Shown piece by piece: positions 1 through 12,075 of a stretch of 64,000 nucleotides of DNA (position 1 is the first letter of the stretch; each line of letters opens with the position of its first letter). Location of the stretch: the NCBI RefSeq assembly GCF_001641265.1, contig NW_020167522.1, positions 1,302,001 through 1,366,000 on the forward strand, in the 5' to 3' direction. The translations under genes were made by a program, and so were the position numbers. Below the pieces are notes generated by a model. It searched no databases. It was given only the letters and a program-made list of their open reading frames with translations, and was not told where the DNA came from. Origin of the DNA: Pseudogymnoascus destructans (taxonomy: Eukaryota > Ascomycota > Leotiomycetes > Thelebolales > Thelebolaceae).

Positions 1-1
1 C

Positions 2-472
2 CCCGGTGTCCTCGCATTGCTGCGCGCGCCCGACCACGAGTTCGGGGCGAAGTGGGAGGTGAAGGGGAAGGAGGGAAGGAATAAGGTTTGGCCGGGCAGG
101 TGGCAGGATATCGCGCCCGCACTGCTGATGGGAGGGGAGATGTACGATGCGATTTATTTCGATACCTTTGGGGAGGACTATGGAGCGTTGAAGATGTTCT
201 TCGAGGATTATGTGCCTGGGCTACTAGCGGAGGGGGGACGGTTTGGATTTTTCAACGGGCTGGGGGCAGATCGGAGGGTATGCTATGATGTGTATACGCG
301 TGTGGCGGAGATGGATCTTGAGGGGGTGGGGATGGAAGTGCAGTGGGTAGAGGTCGAGGTGCCAATTGATGAGGGGCTTGGGAAAGAGGGCGAGGGGGAG
401 TGGGGGGGGGTTAAGAGGAGGTATTGGACATTGGATACGTATCGCTTGCCTATTTGTACCTTTATGGGTTGA
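2..472 (+). CDS. RMT2: Protein arginine N-methyltransferase 2 (Rmt2), C-terminal part, cut by the window edge
   Basis: Only the last 156 residues are visible; the reading frame is open to the left edge, so the start lies outside. Rmt2 is a fungal S-adenosylmethionine-dependent enzyme that methylates the delta nitrogen of an arginine in ribosomal protein L12. Recognised from the C-terminal half of the fold: GRWQD, then YDAIYFDTFGEDY (the acidic methyltransferase strand), FGFFNGLGADRR, and the end WTLDTYRLPICTFMG, which is the usual Rmt2 terminus. A Gly/Glu-rich low-complexity insert precedes the last strand. No break is seen. Family assignment is from recognised motifs, not a search. Confidence 0.9.
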   Translation, partial: PGVLALLRAPDHEFGAKWEVKGKEGRNKVWPGRWQDIAPALLMGGEMYDAIYFDTFGEDYGALKMFFEDYVPGLLAEGGRFGFFNGLGADRRVCYDVYTRVAEMDLEGVGMEVQWVEVEVPIDEGLGKEGEGEWGGVKRRYWTLDTYRLPICTFMG

Positions 473-821
473 AGGGATTGGAAATCAACGATCATTTAGC
501 AGGTTAGGGCGTGAGAATCTCGTCGCTAGGTTTTAGTGTTAAAACCGCACGGTGGTGGAAAGAAGGGTGTTGGTGGCTTGAAAAGAAGTAGATTCGTCGA
601 CTCATCTGCTATATAGCCAGACAATACCAAGCTTCTTCAATCTTTTTTTGGTTATATAGCCTGACAATAACGAACATCCGTATTTTTTTGGTTATGCAGC
701 CCGAAGGTGCCAGCGTCCCCTTGGATTCCAGCAAACCTGCCTTTTACAAGTGGGCTATGCCACTGAAGCTCAAATCCAAGCAATTTCGTTGATACGACAC
801 TTGCTAGGTGTCTAAAGGCGC
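473..821. other. Intergenic spacer between RMT2 and hexokinase 3' ends
   Basis: The two genes converge here. The only visible structure is an imperfect repeat of a TTTTTTGGTTAT-type motif followed by AGCC-GACAAT at about 610-710. No gene, tRNA or clear terminator is seen. Confidence 0.4.
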
Positions 822-2838
822 TCATTTGTAGTTCTCCGGGTGCTGGATTCCAGCCATGTTGCCAGCCTTGACCCTCTTGAGAGTCAGCGCCGCAATGAGA
901 GCGGCTCCAACACCGCTTCCATCCTCAGCAGCAAGGATCTCGACTGGGTCCCTCTCGCCAGCCTTCTTCTCGGGCCAGTCGAGGATCTCGCGCAGGGCCT
1001 GGGCACCACGCTCCTTGAAGTGGGGATACTTGTTGAAGACGGATCCGTCGGCACCGACGTGGCACGTCTCGTAGCCCTTCTTCTTGCAAATGGCGGCGAC
1101 ACCGCAGGCCGAGAGGCGGGCTGCGCGAGTGCCGATCAGCTCAGCAAGGCGGCGGATGAGCTCGAGCTCGGCCATCGTGGGCACGAGGTTGAGCCTTGCT
1201 TGGAAGAGCTCTGCCGTCTCAGACAAGTTCTCGAAGGGATCCTCTTCAATGGCAGAGAGGAATGAGGAGTCCAACGTGTATGCCTTGCGGAGCTTGTCGA
1301 TGTTCTGCTGGTCAAAGATGTTCACGTGCTTGTTATCGTGCAGGTCGACAAGAACAGTGCGGAAGATCTCGCCCAGGTAGAGGCCGGCGATCATCTTTTC
1401 GAAGGCTTGTTGATCAGGGCGGGGCGATGCCTTGTCAATGACAACATCGTATGGCGTACGGGGCAAAACAACGTGCTCGTTGTCAAAGGCACCCCACTCG
1501 CAGTTAATTCCCATGAGCGTGTCTGCGGGGAGGTTCATGTGGGCAAGCTTGGGGATGGATCCACAGTGCTCCATGTATGCAGCGTTGCATCCAGTGCCGA
1601 AAATGCAGCCGATCTTCATCGTGGTGTCGGTGTATGCCGAGGCGACCAATGTTCCAGTGGTATCATTGATCAAGGCAGCGAGATTAATCGGCACACCCTA
1701 TACAATTATTAGCCGGTGCAAGCAAAAGTACTGTGGTTGACTTACTCTCTTCTTCAACGCATCCAAAAATGGAGGGACCACATCCTTCCCCTCTACTCCA
1801 TCAATGTCAAACCCTTTGGTCCAACGCTGGAGGATTCCGTGGTCAATAAAGTTTTGCGTCGCCGGATATGAGAATGTGAACCCGAGCGGCAGCTTGTCAA
1901 GATCCTCACCTCCGTGATGGGTTTGAATAAATTGCTGCAGGCAGTCGGCAATGTACTCCCACAGCTCATCGGCCTCGCCTGTCTTTAACTCTTCCGGCAT
2001 CCTGTACTTAGACTGGATTATATCGAATTCAGACTTCTTCTCGGTCAAAGTGATCTCGCAAACTCGCAGGTTGGTTCCTCCCATATCCAGTGCCAAGTAG
2101 CGGCCTTGCTCATTTCCATCTGGCATTCCCATACACCATGTTGGGTTCATTGGCTGCGATACATTAGCCTATATCATACTTATAACAGGTTAAATGCAGC
2201 ATACAATACTTCCACCCTCTACGGTAAGGCCCTTGGCTAACTCTTTCACAAAATGATCGGTGATCTCCTTGAGCTTCTCTTGTGGCACAGTAAACATGCC
2301 CTCGAGGCGCTTAACCTCTTGGGCTAGATCCTTGGGTAGATCGGTGCTCGACCCTGTTACACGTTAGCCTCCATTCAACCTCTAAAGATGCACTGCTGCG
2401 CTTTAGGCATATGGAAAACATCGAATCCATCACTACTATCCACAATGGCAACGCCCACTGGTCGGCAATTGATTTATACATGACTTGCTTCGGGGCCAAA
2501 TGATGCCATGTATCATGCTATCGCTGAGGGGGGAGCTGAATTGGAACAGTATTGAGCAAGAGACGAAACATGGCTGTTTCTTTTAGCAGATTTAAACTGC
2601 TTTCAGAGCTGAGCCAAGTCGCCCTACTGTTGCATTTCAACCCCGCACCGCCGAGAATCGATCAAATCATGACCTTAGCCTCGTACGTTCAGTCCTTGCA
2701 ATGAGCTTGGTCCAAAATGCTAAGTTCCCTCCAAAGCTATATCACATTGCATTTGACCGAGAACGCTGTGAAGACAAGAGCGAAATTCGGAGGCATACCT
2801 TGGCGAGACGGCGGCTTCTTTGGTCCAAGGCCAACCAT
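822..2838 (-). CDS. hxkA: Hexokinase (type I fungal hexokinase, HxkA-like)
   Basis: Cytosolic ATP-dependent phosphorylation of glucose and fructose, the entry step of glycolysis. Four exons on the minus strand: 2799-2838, 2205-2353, 1746-2153, 822-1697. They join in frame to 490 residues, the usual fungal length. Visible motifs: LALDMGGTN (phosphate-1 loop, residues 83-91), LGFTFSYP (sugar-binding signature, 153-160), NDTTGT with catalytic Asp211, GTGCNAAY (about 233-240), and EDGSGVGAA near the C terminus (adenosine loop). The start is set by the typical fungal N terminus MVGLGPKKPPSR in a 40 nt first exon followed by a 445 nt intron; the other introns are about 50 nt. No damage is visible. 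A regulatory hexokinase-like paralog is less likely because the catalytic motifs are intact. Confidence 0.93.
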
Positions 2839-3281
2839 GATTACAGGATTTTAGGGTAAAAGTATGATAGAAAAAGGTATATGTGTGTAAATTCACAAAC
2901 TCGGCCTGCGTTCAAACCGCGAGGGACCTGGCTGCTTATATATGGGCAGCTCAACAAAAATCGATTGTTATGTCTTGAGTTTTGTTTTGTTTTGTTGGAT
3001 CTTGCCCCTCTTCTCACCGTCACTTGGCCAGATAAGCTAAGGTGTGGGTCTGACTCAGCATGCGTCTTCGGCGCGGGTAACTCCAAATTGAGATAAGCGC
3101 ACGGTAGCTTGCGTGTCCGTACGCGGCTAATTCTAAACTGTAAGGACACCTTGAAAGTACCACCAAGCTTGGGACGAGAGCTTTAGGCAAATCTTCTGGG
3201 CTGCCTCGACAACGACCATCCACCCTTCTCTTCCGAACGATATCCTTTGAGGCGACTGTATATATCTAGCCGTCTGTCGGC
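2839..3281. promoter_or_regulatory. Divergent promoter region of hexokinase and OST1
   Basis: The 443 bp between the hexokinase start (minus) and OST1 start (plus) must carry both promoters. CT-rich stretches and a TATATATC run just upstream of the OST1 ATG are visible. No specific factor site was identified with confidence. Confidence 0.45.
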
Positions 3282-4874
3282 ATGGTTAACTTAAAGGCAT
3301 TGTCGCGTGCGACTGCCGTCCTCTCCTTTGCTGGAGCAGCTCTCTCCAAGCCGACTGTAACGAAACCGGCCTCATCACAAAACATCCTCCCGTCGACGTT
3401 CACGCCGCCCCAAGTATTCAAAAATATAAACATCCAACGATCAATCAACCTGGAAAAGAGCTATCCTAGGAGCGTTGTCAATGTTGTCATAGAGAACGTC
3501 TCTCCTGAGGCACAAAATGAATATTACATCCCATTCACAACCTCACAAGCGGAGAAGCTTGGCAACTTGGAGGTGAAGGATAATAAAGACTTGACAAGTC
3601 CGTCGTTTGGCTTCGAGGCTGTTTCCATTGATGGCTCAAGGTATGGTTATCCGACCGCGCATGTTCGTCAGCTCTGGCTAATCTTCATAGCGAAACCCAA
3701 TTCTACAAGGTCCAACTGCCCCAGCCATTGGCGCCAAAGGGAAAACAGACTATTCAAATCAGCTACTCATTCCTCTCCTCTTTCCGCCCTCTTCCAGCAG
3801 CCGTTGCTCAACAAGACCCACAATTCCTTGTCTATGAGTTCTCCGCATACTGGCCATCCTCGTATGCCACCAGACACCAGCAGACCGAAATCAAGTTCCC
3901 GGGTGCCAGTGTCCCAGAATACACCGGTGGAATTGGAGGCAAGGAAGAGTCTGCCAAAAAGGTTGGCTCAAAGCTTACTTACGGACCGTTCAAGGACGTG
4001 GCCGCAGGAACCACCCAGGCCGCCCGTGTCCGTTACGAGCACACTCAGCCGCTGATCCACGTCTCAAGGCTAGAGAGAGATATCGAAGTCAGCCATTGGG
4101 GTGGCAACATCGCCTTTGAGGAACGCTACACTATCGTCAACAAGGCCGCGAACCTCTCTTCCCAGTTCAACCGCGTTGAGTGGGCGCACCAGCAATACCG
4201 TACCCCTGAGACGACGGCGATCAAGGCGCTCCACATCCCTCTACGCGTCGGCTCTCTCACTCCTTACTACACCGACGTCATTGGAAACATCTCGACCAGC
4301 CGCTTCAGGAGCAACAAGCGTGAGGCCAATTTGGAGCTCAAGCCCCGTTATCCTATCTTTGGTGGCTGGAACTACCCCTTCCGCATCGGATGGGATGCGA
4401 ATCTGGCGACTTTCTTGAGGACAGTCAAGTCATCCGATAGCTACGTATTGAATGTTCCCTTCCTCGAGGGTCCCAAGCAGCATGAGGGGATCTCATACGA
4501 ATTCGTCGAGCTCCGTGTCATTCTTCCTGAGGGCGCTACGTAAGTTAATTCCTCGCAATTACTCTTCAAATAAACCACTAACACTGCTCAGGAACGTCAA
4601 GTACGAGACCTTAGTCCCTATCGTCTCCGCCACAATCTCCACCCACGTCACCTTTATGGACACCATCGGCCGCACCGCCCTCACCCTTCAGGCACGCAAC
4701 CTCGTCGACGCGGTCCGCGACCGCGAGCTCATCGTCACCTACGAATACTCTCTCTCGGCGGCTCTCAGGAAGCCAGTTGTGATCATCGTTAGCGTTCTGG
4801 GTCTATTTGTTGCCGTGTACCTCCTCGGAAGCCTGAACACGGGCATTTCCTCGAAGAGGGTGGGGAAGGCTTAG
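3282..4874 (+). CDS. OST1: Oligosaccharyltransferase subunit OST1 (ribophorin I)
   Basis: Subunit of the ER membrane complex that transfers the dolichol-linked glycan to Asn-X-Ser/Thr of nascent proteins. Three exons, 3282-3640, 3691-4539 and 4592-4874, give 496 residues. The second intron has a CACTAAC branch point. Residues 1-22 form a signal peptide ending near AALSKP. The lumenal body shows ribophorin hallmarks such as LVYEFSAYWPSSY, VSHWGGNIAFEERY and FPIFGGW-type sequence (here YPIFGGWNYPFRIGW). A single C-terminal membrane segment, VVIIVSVLGLFVAVYLL, is followed by a short basic tail. Start chosen because it provides the signal peptide. Intact. Confidence 0.94.
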
Positions 4875-5164
4875 AAGCGAGGTGGTGGCATACGGGGGAG
4901 AAAAGTCACATGTGAAATGTATGCTTATGTAGAATACTCAAAGATTATTGCTTTTTTTGGTCGAGCTATGGGATTGTTTGAATCTTCGGTGATTTATGGA
5001 GTAACTTCGGTGCATTGATGTCTGCGTAGAAATCGTAGGGCATAGATGTTCATTAACTCGAATCAAAGCTATGCGCACTCAAGTTGCCATCAAAATCAAC
5101 AAACACTAACAATCTGTCAAAACCAACAGTAACTATACCATCCATCCATCACCAGGTGTCTCTA

Positions 5165-8100
5165 TTACTTCGCCGCCCCAGCATGACTCTGGCACCAGTT
5201 CACCCAATCAACAAACAAACCCGCCGCCACCTTCTTCTCCCCCATCACCCACTGTACCTGCGTATCCCTATACACCCCCGCGACCTTCTTCACAAGCCTC
5301 TTATCAACCCTATAAAGACTACTCGCGACCAACAAGCTCGCCGTGCTCGCCGCCTTCGCAAACGCATGACTGGCATCCCTCGCCGCCTCCTCATGAATCT
5401 CCTTCAACAGCCCAATCCGCTCCAGGATGTCAAAATCCGCCTTCTCCTCCGCCCCCGCCTCCTCATCCCCATCCGCCTTCCCCCCCTTCGTCGCCTTCTT
5501 AAAAGCCGCGAGCACAGAGTGCGCTCGCTCTCCAACCTGCTTCGTACCGGTCTCGCGCATGCACCTCAGCAGCGGGAGGATAAGTCCGTACGCCTCCGCC
5601 TTCTCGGGTACGCGACGCACGTAGATCTCTAGGAGGTCCAGGATGCGGTTCTTGAGGTTGACGACGGTAGCGCGCGCGTCTTTGGCTTCTTGCTTCTTGT
5701 TAGGCGTCTTCTTGCGCGCGGCGAAGATCTCGACGAGCTTCTCGTCCAGCTGCAGCATCTCGGAGTCGGACATGTCGGAGTCGGATTCCGATTCAGCGGC
5801 CGCGTCTTCGTCGAGGCGGTGCGTGTCCAGCGCGGCGGCGAGGGCTTTGTCGAGGGCTGCCATGTCGGCGTCCTCTCCGTCTTCGGCGGCGTCGTCAGCG
5901 TCGTCGCCGTTCGCGGAGATCATTTCCACGTCCGAGTCTAGCTCGTCGGAGTCAGAGCCATCCTCGTGGTCGTGGTCGTGTTCCTCGTGGTCGTGTTCCT
6001 CGTCGTCGTTCTGGTCGAATAGTGCCTGTTGGCCCTTTGCGCTCTCGGCGGCGCCGAGGACGTCGGTCATCAGGGCCAGTCCTTCGGCGGTGATTTCGGT
6101 AGCGAAGGCTGTGAAGACGTGCTGTGCGACTTTGCGGAGGAGCAGGGATGATCTTGACATCAGGGACAGCAGAATCTCGACAAGAACTTGAGACACATCT
6201 TGGCCCTCCTCATCGTCCTTACCGCGAATCAGCTTATCGTAGCAGAGCTTGAGCTCGTCCAGAACGGATGCCGCGTCGGATTCACCGTTGAGGAGCTGGA
6301 AGACTACCAAGGCGTATAGAAGCGCCAGGGCCTCAAGGGAGACCTTCTCCTTCTCGGAAGCCTTCTTTGTCTTCTTGAGCAACTTCTCCATGGTGGCAAG
6401 GCCCTTGTCTTTAGCTGCCTCGACCTCGTCCTCCATCTCGACGGCATCGGTCTTCACGGACTGGAGCAGTTCAATTGGGTAAGAGAAGCCCTTTGGATCG
6501 GAGATGAGATGGGCGAATGCGGATGTCAAGCGGCCGCGGAACATGGTCCTTGATGCCTCGGACAACTCGGGCTTGCACTTGAGGTGCTTCTTGGAGTATG
6601 AGAGTTTGCCAAGAGTGGGCAGACCAGTGGTCTTGACCCATGTGGCATCGACGGACTCGTCGGTGACATTAACGCGGCGGATCATAGAGAGTAAGTAGTC
6701 TCCGAAGCACTGGCGGCGAGTCTCGGCATCTTTGTCGCTCTCGCATCCGTCGATTTTCAGCGCCGGCTTGAGAAGAATGTCGACGACGGCCTCTGCATCC
6801 TTGCCAGAAGCCCAGCCGAGCATCTTATCGATGGTCTTCGTCTTTGTAACTTGGTCAAAGTTGTAGAATCCATTGCCGCCAATCAGCTTTGGCAGAACCG
6901 TAGGGATAGTGTGAGGGTGGGCTTCCGCCATCTGCTGGACAGCTCTCAGACTCTTCTCAGCTGCGCGGTGCAGGAAGCGATCTTCTTGCGACATGTGGTT
7001 GATGAGGCAGCGGACCAGGTTTGGGCTGAAAACGCTAACAAGTAGCTCCTTATAATCCGACGCATCAGTGAGCATCTTCTGGAAAAGAAGGAAGCCCCAG
7101 AATTTGCGCTCTCGGGATGCAGATGCCGAAAATAGATTCTCTGTTCCATCATTAGCATAGTATTTTGAATTCGGGTACCATGATTCTTACCATCAACAGC
7201 AACCTTCCAGAACTTCTCAAACTCGTTCGCGACTTCCTCATCACCAGATCTCGCACCAGCCACATACTGATCCACGATCATCCCCCACACAAAATGCAAC
7301 TGCGGGTTCCAGTTCCCCGTCTGCTTTGCCTGGCCCTCTCCCTCAGGCGACGAGCTCTCCTTCAGCGCCTTCCCCAGCGACTTCAGGTGCTCCAGCGGGT
7401 TCCCGCTGCTCCCCCACGGCTTCGGCGGGAACTTCATGTCCGGAAACTGACGGCGTGCTGCGATCCAGATACCGACTCCCTCTGGCGACACAGCCAGGCC
7501 AGCCTCAAACAGTCTCTGGAGTGTCGTCTCGGCTTGGCTCTGAGACATTTGCGCCAGAGCTTCGACGACCACCCATCCGACTTCCTCTCTCAGCCATGGC
7601 TTCTTGCCGCACAGGTATATGAGTGAATCAAACACGACCTCCCATCTCTTCTCCTCGCCCGAGAAGAGGATCTTAGCCCTCACAAAGGACTGTAATCCAA
7701 ACAGCAGACCGAGCGCATGATCCTTCTCTTCCTGCCCACTCAGATCGCCCTCCGGCTTCGTCTTAAGCTTGAGAATCTCAAGCACCTTATCGAATCCCAA
7801 TCCAGGATATTTCTCCTTCTCCCCAAATATCTGTCCCAAAACCTCCGTCAATACAATGCTAAACCCCAATCTCGCGCCCTTCCTCCCGCTCGCCAACCCC
7901 CGAAACAGTCTCCGCTCCAAATGCCTCTGCATCGTCGTCTCCGACGCCCCCTCCCCCATCAACAGCCCCGAAACAACCGCATCCGCAGCAGCAAGTCGCT
8001 CAGCTGCATCCTCACTGGAGAGCTGATCATACAGCTGAACCTCGCGCTTAAGCTCCGGTCCCTTCGCATTATCCACAAAGGGCAGTATGGGCAACGGCTC

Positions 8101-8247
8101 GGCCTCGATTGCGGCTCTCTTCGCAGCGGCAGCGGATTTTCTCGTCTCCTTCTTATTCGGGTCCTTCTTTGTCTCCTTGGCCTGTTTCTTAGCTGCAGGT
8201 GCACCGGAAGGTGCGTCCTGCGCTTGTCTCTTGTGTTTGTCGCCCAT
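5165..8247 (-). CDS. POL5: Nucleolar protein POL5 (MYBBP1A / 'DNA polymerase phi' family)
   Basis: Nucleolar HEAT-like protein needed for rRNA synthesis and ribosome biogenesis; despite its name it is not a working polymerase. Two exons, 7191-8247 and 5165-7140, separated by a 50 nt intron with a TGCTAATG branch point, give 1010 residues. The N terminus is Lys/Ala-rich and basic (nuclear or nucleolar targeting), followed by a family-typical block including RRLFRGLASGRKGARLGFS. Around residues 728-810 is a long Asp/Glu/His acidic tract, as in other POL5 proteins. The C-terminal half is helical and Lys-rich. Length and order fit the family; no break seen. Confidence 0.88.
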
Positions 8248-9394
8248 TTCGGTTACGTTTTTGTGTGGTGGTTGTTGGGCTGGATTGGCTTTCTGGTTTT
8301 AGTCGAGTTGCGATTTATTTTGGTTTATCTTTTTCGGTGAGCTTTCTGCTAGCGTTTACCGCCCCAATTGGCGCCGGTTTAGGCGTGGCGTAGGTCGTAG
8401 ATTTTAGACCCTATCTACGTACATACTTCAACGACCATCACCAATTAATCGCAACTACAGTTAAGACGGAAAGCATGTTAATTTAATCACGTCGCAAAGT
8501 AAAGGGCAAGATGCTTCGAAAGTTTTCTCTCCTAAGTATCTCAACAACTAATGCTTCTCAATCCGACCCCTTCATATGATTTATCCCCACATGTACCGCC
8601 CCCCAAAGAGGGCCAATTTCTACAAAGATACATGGTCAATACAGAGTAATCGCTCTTCGCCCTCCGCATAATCGCACAGCCCGTCAGAAAACTAAAACTC
8701 GCCGACGGCTAAAAAACACAGCCCTATAGAACCTCTCTGTCAAATTAGACGGGTGAGAAGGTCGAAAAGCTATGCAGTGATGCAATGCAGATGCAAAAGC
8801 GACGCAAAAACAGGATCAAGAAGGGCCTCAAGTGAGACATCGTGGTTGGTGTGAGAACAAGGTGTGTGTGAGTGCGAGAGACGGATGGTCTCATCCAGTA
8901 TGTGCTCGCTTGCTCTGTTTGAGAAACAAGTCGAGTCTTTAGACGTCAAGGAAATAGGTTTGTGGCCGACACGATGGTTGCGGCTATAGTATGGTGTATG
9001 GTGGAGAAGATAATGGCCGGAAATGCCTAATCCGGGTGTGTTGGATAATGGCCATTGGCCATTACGTGGTCGCATATAAAGATCCACCGCGGGGTTTAGA
9101 GTATGCAAATAAGATATTTGCAGAGCAGCTTCATAATGAAGTGCTGGTGGGGTATGGTAGAGTAGTCGTGGCGGACAATGCAGCAGATGCAGAAGGTCGA
9201 TAGGCTGGAGCAAAAGATGCAATATTCGCTCAAATGCCATAAAGTCTATGAAAGGTTGACATGTGCGCTATGCGAAGAGGTATGAATGAAACGGCTCGCT
9301 CAGTCGCTGAAAATGTGTTTGAGAAGTCATATACCGGAACGCCAAAAGGAAAAATACCAAACTCCGGCCAGTAAGACACGAAGTCATGAGGAAG
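8248..9394. other. Spacer between POL5 and the Cdc25 gene
   Basis: Upstream region of POL5 and presumed 3' UTR of the Cdc25 gene, both on the minus strand. Open frames here have no recognisable domain and irregular composition. No RNA gene or repeat is seen. Confidence 0.4.
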
Positions 9395-11207
9395 TTAATA
9401 TGATGCCAAACGGCGACCATGGACGCGATTATCGTTCGGTATGGGCGATGAATCGAGCATCATGGTGTCGAATGCTCTGCCTGATCGGCTCGGTCCAGTT
9501 GGGCTATCCTCGACGCCGCCATGCTGTCCGAAAGCAAAGGTCTGGGCACGGCTAAGCTTTCCTCTGTTCTGACGGAGCCTGCCCATTTCTCGCTCGCATG
9601 TGAACGCATGCTCTTTTGCATCCATCTCAACGTAGTTTTGTGGGTAGCATCGGTCACGATGGTCGGAGAAGAAGGCACTGTAGCCTCCGTCAAGGATGTA
9701 GACCTCGGGATAAGTTAGCCTTGGATAATGCTCAATGTTTGTCGTGCGGTCTTGCTGGCGAACATGGCGTGCCATGATCGGAGCCCGATGGGCAGAGTAT
9801 TCGCAGTGGAATATTAGGAGTGTGTTTTCGGTCGTGTTGGCGAATAGTTCGCCGGTCAACATCTCTTTAGCATTATAGTTGACAGCGCCATTAATATGAC
9901 CGCCGTTGTATTCATACTCGAATCGACAGTCAATAACCATTCTCTTCTTGTAATTCTGGTCGAACTTTCCCTCGAGAATATCAACAAGTGTATCTTTCGT
10001 AATTCTTGGGATGCTGTCCGGTTGTCCTTCCTGGAAGAAATGGGGCAGCACTGGCTGATGCTGCTCATCAACATCCATGACGGATTGAAGGGCGGTGGAT
10101 GAGCATGTAGGCGGCTCTTTCTTTTGGGTCATGATATCCGCTGGGTTCTCAAACATGCTCAAAGACCGACGAAACTGCTTCCTCGGGCGAAAGAGGGGGT
10201 TTGACGGACGTCGTGCATGGCTGATGGGTGAGCCGTTACGAACAACAGATATGCTTAAAGATGACTGCTTTGTTCTTTGCGGCGGGATAACTGCGATTGT
10301 AGGGTTACTTGAAACTGCCATTCTCTTCTCTTGGGGGGGCGATTCCATAAAGCACTCTCCAAGCGACATAGAGGTCGATGTTGACAGCTTGCTGCTTCCT
10401 GCACCAAAGCGGAAAGGAGGCAGCTGCATCTCAGGGCGTGACCGTTGTGGTACGGAACCTGCTGAGTGCCCCTTTGTCCTCGCTAGTCCTGGTCGTAGCA
10501 AAATGGATTTCCTCCTCCTATCGCAACGATCAGAAACATGCACTATGGATGTATGAGAGGAGAACTTACTCAGGCATGAACGGAGCTGACTTGGGGAGCT
10601 CTGCTACATTGGGACGCGGGGGAGACGATCGAAGGGTCATCTCATGTTCATTTGTCTGAGGTGGGCATGGAGACTGGGCCTCGATCTGGACTGAATAGGG
10701 AGCTTTATGAGGCAGCGGGGACACGTCCATGGATTCGTAGAATGGCCCTGGAGACGAGGATTGCAGCGGAGGTGTGGTGACGCTCTCTGCTAGGTGTTAG
10801 CAGCCGCGCCATACTATCTCATGGAGCTATCTTACCACGACTATCCAGTGCACCAAAGATGTTTGCTGTGAACAGAGACCGACGGGGAGTCGGCAGTTGT
10901 GGGCTGGCAAACGGTTAGCACAGGAGGTACGCCTGGGTATATATTGGACGTGCCTCATATCAATATGGAAGTTCTGAGAAAGATCGGCTGCCAGGCTGGT
11001 TGTGGGGGAAGAGCCTCGAATGGTTTTCAGGGAGAAGTACTCTGGGGCTGGCCTCTTCATGCTCAGATCTCTAAAATTGAATGCTCCTGGACCAAAACTA
11101 TTCGTTGTCGACAGACTGGAATTTCCGCGAGTGCTGTACATATCTCTGCAGTTCCATGGCATGAGGGAGGGAGGCTGCATGGCAGCCAGAGGTGAGGAGG
11201 CTTCCAT
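9395..11207 (-). CDS. nimT: M-phase inducer phosphatase Cdc25 (NimT-like)
   Basis: Dual-specificity phosphatase that removes inhibitory phosphates from Cdk1 to trigger mitosis. Four exons: 10954-11207, 10836-10903, 10570-10786, 9395-10517; joined length 553 residues. The C-terminal rhodanese-type catalytic domain has the Cdc25 signature HCEYSAHRAP, with catalytic Cys418 and Arg424, preceded by VIDCRFEYEYNGGHI. The N terminus has fungal Cdc25 features: SSPLAAMQPPS, SLAADLSQNFHID and TPRRSLF. The start at 11207 was chosen because MEASSPLAAMQ begins the conserved N terminus; an in-frame ATG 30 nt upstream exists. Intron 1 (10904-10953) appears to be a GC-AG intron: GAG/GCACGT donor, TGCTAAC branch, CCAG acceptor. 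It is the only choice found that keeps the conserved frame. Introns 2 and 3 are normal. Confidence 0.92.
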
Positions 11208-11739
11208 GATGGCAGCAAATTGTAACACGGCTCCCACAACTGTGTCGGCCGGATTGCAATAAATATGGAGAGAAGTATATGGGCGTTATTCGAATGTTCT
11301 GACGACAGAAGAATGTAATCGTTACAAGCCAATTTAACTATGAACGCTGCGTAGGGAAAATGCAGGACAGGAGCAAGAGGTGCAATGCCAAGGTACGTCC
11401 GACGTATCCAGTCGTTATATAGAATGCCAGGCCGGGTGGTGGTATGGTCGAAGCTATATTTGATTATTGAATCAACGTCTCAGACATTGATGCTTGTGGG
11501 TAGGTCGTTGAGCTAGATACTGTGGGGAAGGTCGGGGACGGTTTCGGGGTCGTATATGGTAGGAATTGGGCGTGGCGGTCGATGTAGGGGGTCGTTTGTG
11601 GCGGCCGGTCTTGGGTGGAATTGATGTCGTCTTGTCGGCCGGTCTTGTCGGACGGTGTGGTGGTCGTCGTCGATATCGCAGTTCCCATAGGAAGGTATCC
11701 TTCTTTGTCGATTGGGAGGTTGACGGGCTGGCCGGCGGT

Positions 11740-11900
11740 GGGAAGGAGAGAGGGGAGAGGGAGGAGAGGAAGGAGAAGGAGAAGGATTGATTGAGGTGAG
11801 GGAGGAGACGGAGGAGAGGAAAGAGAAGGATTGATTGAGGTGAGGGAGGTGAGGGAGGTGAGGGAGGAGACGGAGGAGACGGAGGAGACGGAGGAGTTTT
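11740..11900. repeat. Purine-rich minisatellite upstream of the Cdc25 gene
   Basis: A run of GAGG-, GGAGAC- and GTGAGGGAG-type units on the plus strand (for example GGTGAGGGAGGTGAGG and GGAGACGGAGGAGACGG), with AAGGATTGATTGAGGTGAGG present twice. Long Pro/Ser-rich frames on the minus strand here are products of the repeat. Confidence 0.75.
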
Positions 11901-12075
11901 GAATGGGACCAGGTCGGGCGTCCGTCTCCAAGTCGACGAGAGGAGTGGGTAAGGATGCAGCGAACAGAGGACTGGCACTGGACGACAGGATGTCGGCGAG
12001 CGATGGTGCCTGTCCCTGTCGAGTGAGTTTGTGTTGTCAGGGCAATTATTCTCTCTAGGCTCTAGGGGGGAGTGC

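Noticed and set aside
5643..6191. Ser/Ala-rich 182-codon frame on the plus strand
   Set aside because: Exact antisense shadow of the acidic tract of POL5; composition is the complement of Asp/Glu codons.
8770..9240. 156-codon frame on the minus strand between POL5 and Cdc25
   Set aside because: No domain, no supporting splice sites, His/Leu-rich composition typical of non-coding DNA; more likely 3' UTR or spacer.
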